From Lachnospiraceae bacterium (GTDB lineage: Bacteria > Bacillota > Clostridia > Lachnospirales > Lachnospiraceae): a DNA stretch of 8,524 nt. The translations under genes and the position numbers were made by a program. The stretch's first letter is position 1; each line of letters begins with the position of its first letter. Location of the stretch: contig DNLO01000069.1 in NCBI GenBank assembly GCA_003488445.1, positions 1 through 8,524 of the forward strand, read 5' to 3'. The notes below the pieces were generated by a model that worked only from the letters and a program-made list of their open reading frames with translations, was not told the origin of the DNA and did not search any database. This document shows positions 5,142 to 8,524 of the stretch, one piece after another.

Positions 5142-7215
5142 ACGCCTTCTTTTCCGTCGGTTTCTTCAGCAGTCCTTTGGGAGCGGTCTCATACCTGGTG
5201 AACCTGCCGCCTATGTCAGCGATCATCTCCTTATCCATCGTACCTATCACGTACTCCAGATGAAACTCCCTGCACCCTGCCGGAAGGTCGAAGATCAGCT
5301 GCGGATCCTCCGTATCGAAGAAGACCGTCTTGTCGCATACATGACCGTTGGTCATCGCTTCCTTCACCGTAGCATCCGTAAGCCTCACCATGCACGAGGT
5401 CTCTGCGGGATCCACCCTCAGCTGCTTCACTCCCTCAGGCAGAGGCACGTCGAAGCACACCCTCATGTCATCCGATACCCTGCCGTCATAGTAGGTCATC
5501 TCCTGCTCCGTATATCCCTTTCCGGTGTCATAGTAGAATTTCGCATGTCCCGGCCTCAGCAGCTCACCGTACCCGTGCAGTGCCTGTGCCAGCGTCACAT
5601 ATCCCCTTCCGAATATGCTGTACATCGACCTGAGAGATACATGGCTCCCCGCGATCTTCAGCTGCAGCTCATCCTCCTTCTTCTCGAACTCCGCCTTCCT
5701 TGCCGTGTCCGTCTTCGCTGCGGCATACAGCTCATCCTCGGGTATCACCTCTCCGTTGTCGTCCCTGAAGTATCTCAGAGCACGGTATATGATGAACTCG
5801 GGATCCGCTCCCTCCTCCATCCATTCATAATCAGTGATGTTCCATGCACCGTCGGCGGTGATCATGATATTGGAGAAGATCAGATCCAGATCCGCCGGCC
5901 TCTTGGCCCGGACGAAGGCCGCGAACTGTCCTATCACCTTGAGTGCGGCATCCTTCCTGCCCTCCCGCATATATCCCGTCAATATGTCATCCAGAGTCTT
6001 TCCCTCCAGATACTCGAACTGTACCCCTACGAAGTCCCCGTTCCTGTCGTTGACGAGTCTCGCCCTGTTCACCTTCACCGACGAGTTCTTCAGCTTCTCT
6101 GAAAGCTTCAGATATGAATCATACATTCCCAGAAGATGTGACTTTGCAGCCGGAGTCTTCGGATACTTCATCACGTATTTCTTGTGATATCCGTCCTCCT
6201 GTATGTCCGTCCTGATCCTGTACCTGTCATCCCTCTCGTCGGAATGCCTCGAATACAGCGTCCTCTTCACATCGAAGCTCTCTATCCTGTCTTCCTTTGA
6301 AAGAAGCACCAAAAAGGAATTGGAAACTGTAGGGAACGCCCCTTCCCGTATCGCTTCGTCGAATGCCCTCGCCTCGTCGAATGCCACGAATCTCGGTGCA
6401 TCGAAATTCCTGATGTTGTCAGTCATCTCACCGGGATGGGGCAGTCTCTCATCCGAGAAGACCACCGACGGCAGCTTGTAGTCCGGATAGGGATAGTAGA
6501 ATTCCGTACGTAGCCCGGCCTTTTTCGCCAGAGCCTCTATGCCTTTTTTTGAGAAGGTCCTCACCTTCTCCGTATCTCTGTATCCTTCTATGCCGTCATA
6601 GAAGACACCCGTATGATCCTCCGTACAGCCTGCGATATACTTCATGCCGTACTTGTTCTCTATGCCGGCGACGATCTCACCGCCCTGAGCCAGATGCCCC
6701 GTAAGCCTCGACAGCATGTCCAGATAAGGCTCGGAAGAATGTATATATTCACCCGAGTACTCCAGCACTCCGATCAGGAAGATATAGTCGTACTCATCCT
6801 TAAGGTCCGGCTCTATATCCTCGAAGTTGCCCACTATGATATCTATGTTGTCCCTGTTCCTGTTCCTGTAGGCATTGATCAGACTTCTCCTGTAAGAGAG
6901 CTCTATGCAGGTCACATGCTCTGCCTTGTCCGAGAGCACTCCCGTGACCGCCCCGCATCCCGCACCTATCTCCAGCACCTTCTGGGTCTTCTGCACCGGC
7001 AGGAAGTCAGCTATGTTCCCTCTCATGTCCGAGAGATGATAGAGCACGTTCCAGGTGTGGCGCCTCGCTATGATGTCGTTGAAGCTCTCCTCCGGCTCAT
7101 TCTGCACGATGGTGAGCAGCTCATCCTCCACAGCTCCCTCGCTGTATCCGTCCGACCCGCTGTAATAGCTCAGGTCCAGATTCACTTTTCCTATCGTTTC
7201 AGATCTCTTTTCCAT
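5107..7215 (-). CDS. SAM methyltransferase-kinase fusion, WbdD-like glycan-capping candidate
   Basis: This 702-residue protein joins three parts. Residues 1-310 hold a class I SAM-dependent methyltransferase: motif I VLEIGAGCG at 80-88, the acidic post-I strand 'VTCIELS' at 101-107, and 'YIFLIGVLEYS' at 144-154. Residues about 335-480 resemble a protein-kinase or aminoglycoside-phosphotransferase fold: Lys350 in 'KYVMK', hinge-like 'FEYLEGKTLDDIL' at 400-412, Asp444 and Asn449 in 'DLIFSN', and Asp462 in 'TDYEW'. The Asp-Asn-Asp spacing (5, then 13) is exactly that of classical kinases, so the site looks active. Residues about 555-660 are beta-rich ('LRVDPAETSCMVRLTD', 'LIFDLPAGCREFHLEYV'). 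The nearest known plan is WbdD, which methylates and phosphorylates the non-reducing end of E. coli O8/O9a chains and so stops growth. The ABC transporter gene beside it fits that role. The ATG at 7215 overlaps the upstream gene by 17 bases and has a poor ribosome site; GTG at 7185 is an alternative start. Capping is inferred. Confidence 0.88.
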   Translation of the reverse strand: MEKRSETIGKVNLDLSYYSGSDGYSEGAVEDELLTIVQNEPEESFNDIIARRHTWNVLYHLSDMRGNIADFLPVQKTQKVLEIGAGCGAVTGVLSDKAEHVTCIELSYRRSLINAYRNRNRDNIDIIVGNFEDIEPDLKDEYDYIFLIGVLEYSGEYIHSSEPYLDMLSRLTGHLAQGGEIVAGIENKYGMKYIAGCTEDHTGVFYDGIEGYRDTEKVRTFSKKGIEALAKKAGLRTEFYYPYPDYKLPSVVFSDERLPHPGEMTDNIRNFDAPRFVAFDEARAFDEAIREGAFPTVSNSFLVLLSKEDRIESFDVKRTLYSRHSDERDDRYRIRTDIQEDGYHKKYVMKYPKTPAAKSHLLGMYDSYLKLSEKLKNSSVKVNRARLVNDRNGDFVGVQFEYLEGKTLDDILTGYMREGRKDAALKVIGQFAAFVRAKRPADLDLIFSNIMITADGAWNITDYEWMEEGADPEFIIYRALRYFRDDNGEVIPEDELYAAAKTDTARKAEFEKKEDELQLKIAGSHVSLRSMYSIFGRGYVTLAQALHGYGELLRPGHAKFYYDTGKGYTEQEMTYYDGRVSDDMRVCFDVPLPEGVKQLRVDPAETSCMVRLTDATVKEAMTNGHVCDKTVFFDTEDPQLIFDLPAGCREFHLEYVIGTMDKEMIADIGGRFTRYETAPKGLLKKPTEKKAYDKVSLLDRAE

Positions 7216-8509
7216 TTTTTACCAGCTGCACCTCAGAGTCCATATCGTAATATCCCACAGTGTCCTTTGAAGAAATGACCTGCACGTTAAATATATCATA
7301 TAATCTGTGGTATACGGTGAAATTCCCTTCCCTGTAGCCCACGAGTCCCAGCGACACAAGATAGTCCCCTCCCTGCAGCATCATGTCCTGGGTAAAGGTA
7401 GCCACTATCTCATCCCCGTCATGACACTCACCTGTGGAGAGCTTTTCAAACATGGTATTGGTTCCCGTTATCTCCACACCCATGCGGTTCTTCAGCGATA
7501 CCGCTATGATGGGTTCGGAGATATCCGCGTGATATTTCGTCTTCACCTTCACCGAGAAGCTGTCACCCTTTATCACGGTATTTGTCATGTTGCCCGCGTT
7601 GTCTATCAGACAGAAATCCTCTATCTCCGCCAGCCCGCTGCCATATGTATCGTTGGAGGGGTTCAGAGTCATATGCGACTTCCACAGTCCCTCCTTTACA
7701 TTCCTGTTGAAGGATCCCCTGAGCCTGCCGTCCTCGCCCACCTGCTCGGAGCCCGACATCGCGGAGCTGGTCTGGTTCACCAGCACCTTCTTGTACATGT
7801 CGATGATCTCCTTGGGCCTTCCCTCAGCCATCTTCTTACCGTGGTCCAGCAGTATCACCCTGTCACAGTATTTGCTTATGGATGAGAGATCATGCGACAC
7901 GAAGAGGATCGTCTTGCCCTGGGCCTTGAACTCCTCGAACTTGTGGTAGCACTTGTTCTGGAAGAAGACATCTCCCACGGACAGCGCCTCATCCACCACC
8001 AGTATCTCCGGATCTATATTGATCGCCAGAGCGAAAGCCAGACGCACGAACATACCCGACGAATAGGTCTTCACCTGCTGGTTCACGAACTCACCTATAT
8101 CCGCGAAGTCCAGTATATCCTGGAGCCTCTCATCTATCTCCTCTTCCGTGAAGCCGTTCATCGTCCCGTTCAGATACACATTCTCTATGCCCGTGAACTC
8201 CATGTTGAACCCGGCACCCAGCTCCAGCAGCGCGGATATCCTGCCGTTTATCTCCACATTCCCCGCTGTGGGCGAGAGCACTCCGGTGATGATCTTGAGT
8301 ATGGTGGACTTGCCGGACCCGTTGGTCCCGATGATACCCACGGTCTCACCCTTCTTCACCTGTATGGACACATCCTTAAGGGCATAGTGCTCCTTGTAGA
8401 GCTGCTTTCCCCTGCCCAGTCCCAGCGAGTCCTTCATCCTGTCCCGCTGCCTGTTATACAGTTTATACATCTTGTCGAGATGCTCGACGTTTATTATTAC
8501 ATTGTCCAT
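7199..8509 (-). CDS. wzt: Polysaccharide ABC transporter ATPase with Wzt C-terminal domain
   Basis: This 436-residue protein is the nucleotide-binding subunit of an ABC exporter for surface polysaccharide, working on the cytoplasmic face with a Wzm-type permease that is not in the window. The ATPase domain (about 1-240) has Walker A GTNGSGKST at 61-69, the Wzt/TagH-typical 'LLELGAGF' at 94-101 where many ABC proteins have a Q-loop, signature YSSGM at 149-153, Walker B 'ILVVDEALSVGD' at 169-180 and the switch His206. Residues about 285-425 match the Wzt C-terminal glycan-binding type, opening with 'YGSGLAEI' at 289-296 and followed by beta-strand-rich sequence. TagH-type teichoic acid exporters lack this domain; in O9a-type systems it reads the capped chain end. 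The ATG at 8509 gives the usual family N-terminus 'NVEHLDKMYKLYN'. No good ribosome site is visible in the 15 bases left before the window edge, and the frame stays open to the edge, so a slightly longer start cannot be excluded. Confidence 0.93.
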   Translation of the reverse strand: MDNVIINVEHLDKMYKLYNRQRDRMKDSLGLGRGKQLYKEHYALKDVSIQVKKGETVGIIGTNGSGKSTILKIITGVLSPTAGNVEINGRISALLELGAGFNMEFTGIENVYLNGTMNGFTEEEIDERLQDILDFADIGEFVNQQVKTYSSGMFVRLAFALAINIDPEILVVDEALSVGDVFFQNKCYHKFEEFKAQGKTILFVSHDLSSISKYCDRVILLDHGKKMAEGRPKEIIDMYKKVLVNQTSSAMSGSEQVGEDGRLRGSFNRNVKEGLWKSHMTLNPSNDTYGSGLAEIEDFCLIDNAGNMTNTVIKGDSFSVKVKTKYHADISEPIIAVSLKNRMGVEITGTNTMFEKLSTGECHDGDEIVATFTQDMMLQGGDYLVSLGLVGYREGNFTVYHRLYDIFNVQVISSKDTVGYYDMDSEVQLVKNGKEI

Positions 8510-8524
8510 ACCGTCTATGATCTT

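Noticed and set aside
5107..5168. A frameshift joining the methyltransferase-kinase gene to the next glycosyltransferase gene.
   Set aside because: The glycosyltransferase frame is closed by TGA at 5166-5168, and the codons before it do not look like a GT-A domain, so one small indel near the junction would not restore the missing half.
2164..6102. Long plus-strand open frames (for example 2164-3114, 3399-4376 and 5059-6102) antisense to the operon.
   Set aside because: They are His/Leu/Arg/Val-rich translations with no recognisable domain, lie wholly opposite genes with clear family motifs, and are typical shadow frames of GC-rich coding sequence.

Overview
The window looks like a bacterial chromosome segment, most likely from an anaerobic Bacillota of the Lachnospiraceae type. 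Four things suggest this: GC content slightly above 50% (one 60-base line counted, the rest judged by eye), heavy use of AUA and AGA/AGG codons, strong Shine-Dalgarno sites such as AAAGGTGAT, and a tRNA gene with no encoded CCA. The taxonomic call is an inference from composition and protein style. All supported genes lie on the minus strand, so transcription runs from high to low coordinates.

Reading in that direction, the first part (8509 to 1336) is a tightly packed surface-polysaccharide operon. It contains: (1) a Wzt-type ABC transporter ATPase with a C-terminal glycan-recognition domain; (2) a 702-residue protein combining a SAM methyltransferase, a kinase-fold domain with intact catalytic spacing and a beta-rich C-terminal module, resembling in plan the chain-capping enzyme WbdD of E. 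coli O8/O9a; (3) a 596-residue GT2 glycosyltransferase whose first GT-A domain lacks its N-terminal half but whose second is complete, followed by a beta-rich accessory module; and (4) a 679-residue GT2 protein with two complete GT-A domains behind a coiled coil. Neighbouring genes overlap by 17, 35 and 25 bases, which suggests translational coupling. The permease partner (Wzm) is not in the window and would be expected beyond the right edge.

The second part (1348 to 72) is a compact junction. A complete tRNA-Ala(GGC) gene starts six bases after the last glycosyltransferase stop codon. A good extended -10 promoter for it overlaps that stop codon. Only 24 bases after the tRNA comes the start of an Ala/Glu-rich lipoprotein of unknown function, with a strong ribosome binding site and no visible promoter of its own. 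tRNA and lipoprotein mRNA are therefore probably made as one transcript and separated by tRNA 3' processing. Bases 1-71 hold no recognisable gene and no clear terminator.

The working model is a polymer built on the cytoplasmic side by the two GT2 proteins, capped or modified at its non-reducing end by the methyltransferase-kinase, and exported by an ABC transporter whose Wzt C-terminal domain recognises the finished chain. That logic is established for Gram-negative O antigens. Here it appears in what looks like a Bacillota, with a different C-terminal module on the capping enzyme. I see no mobile elements, CRISPR arrays or riboswitches.
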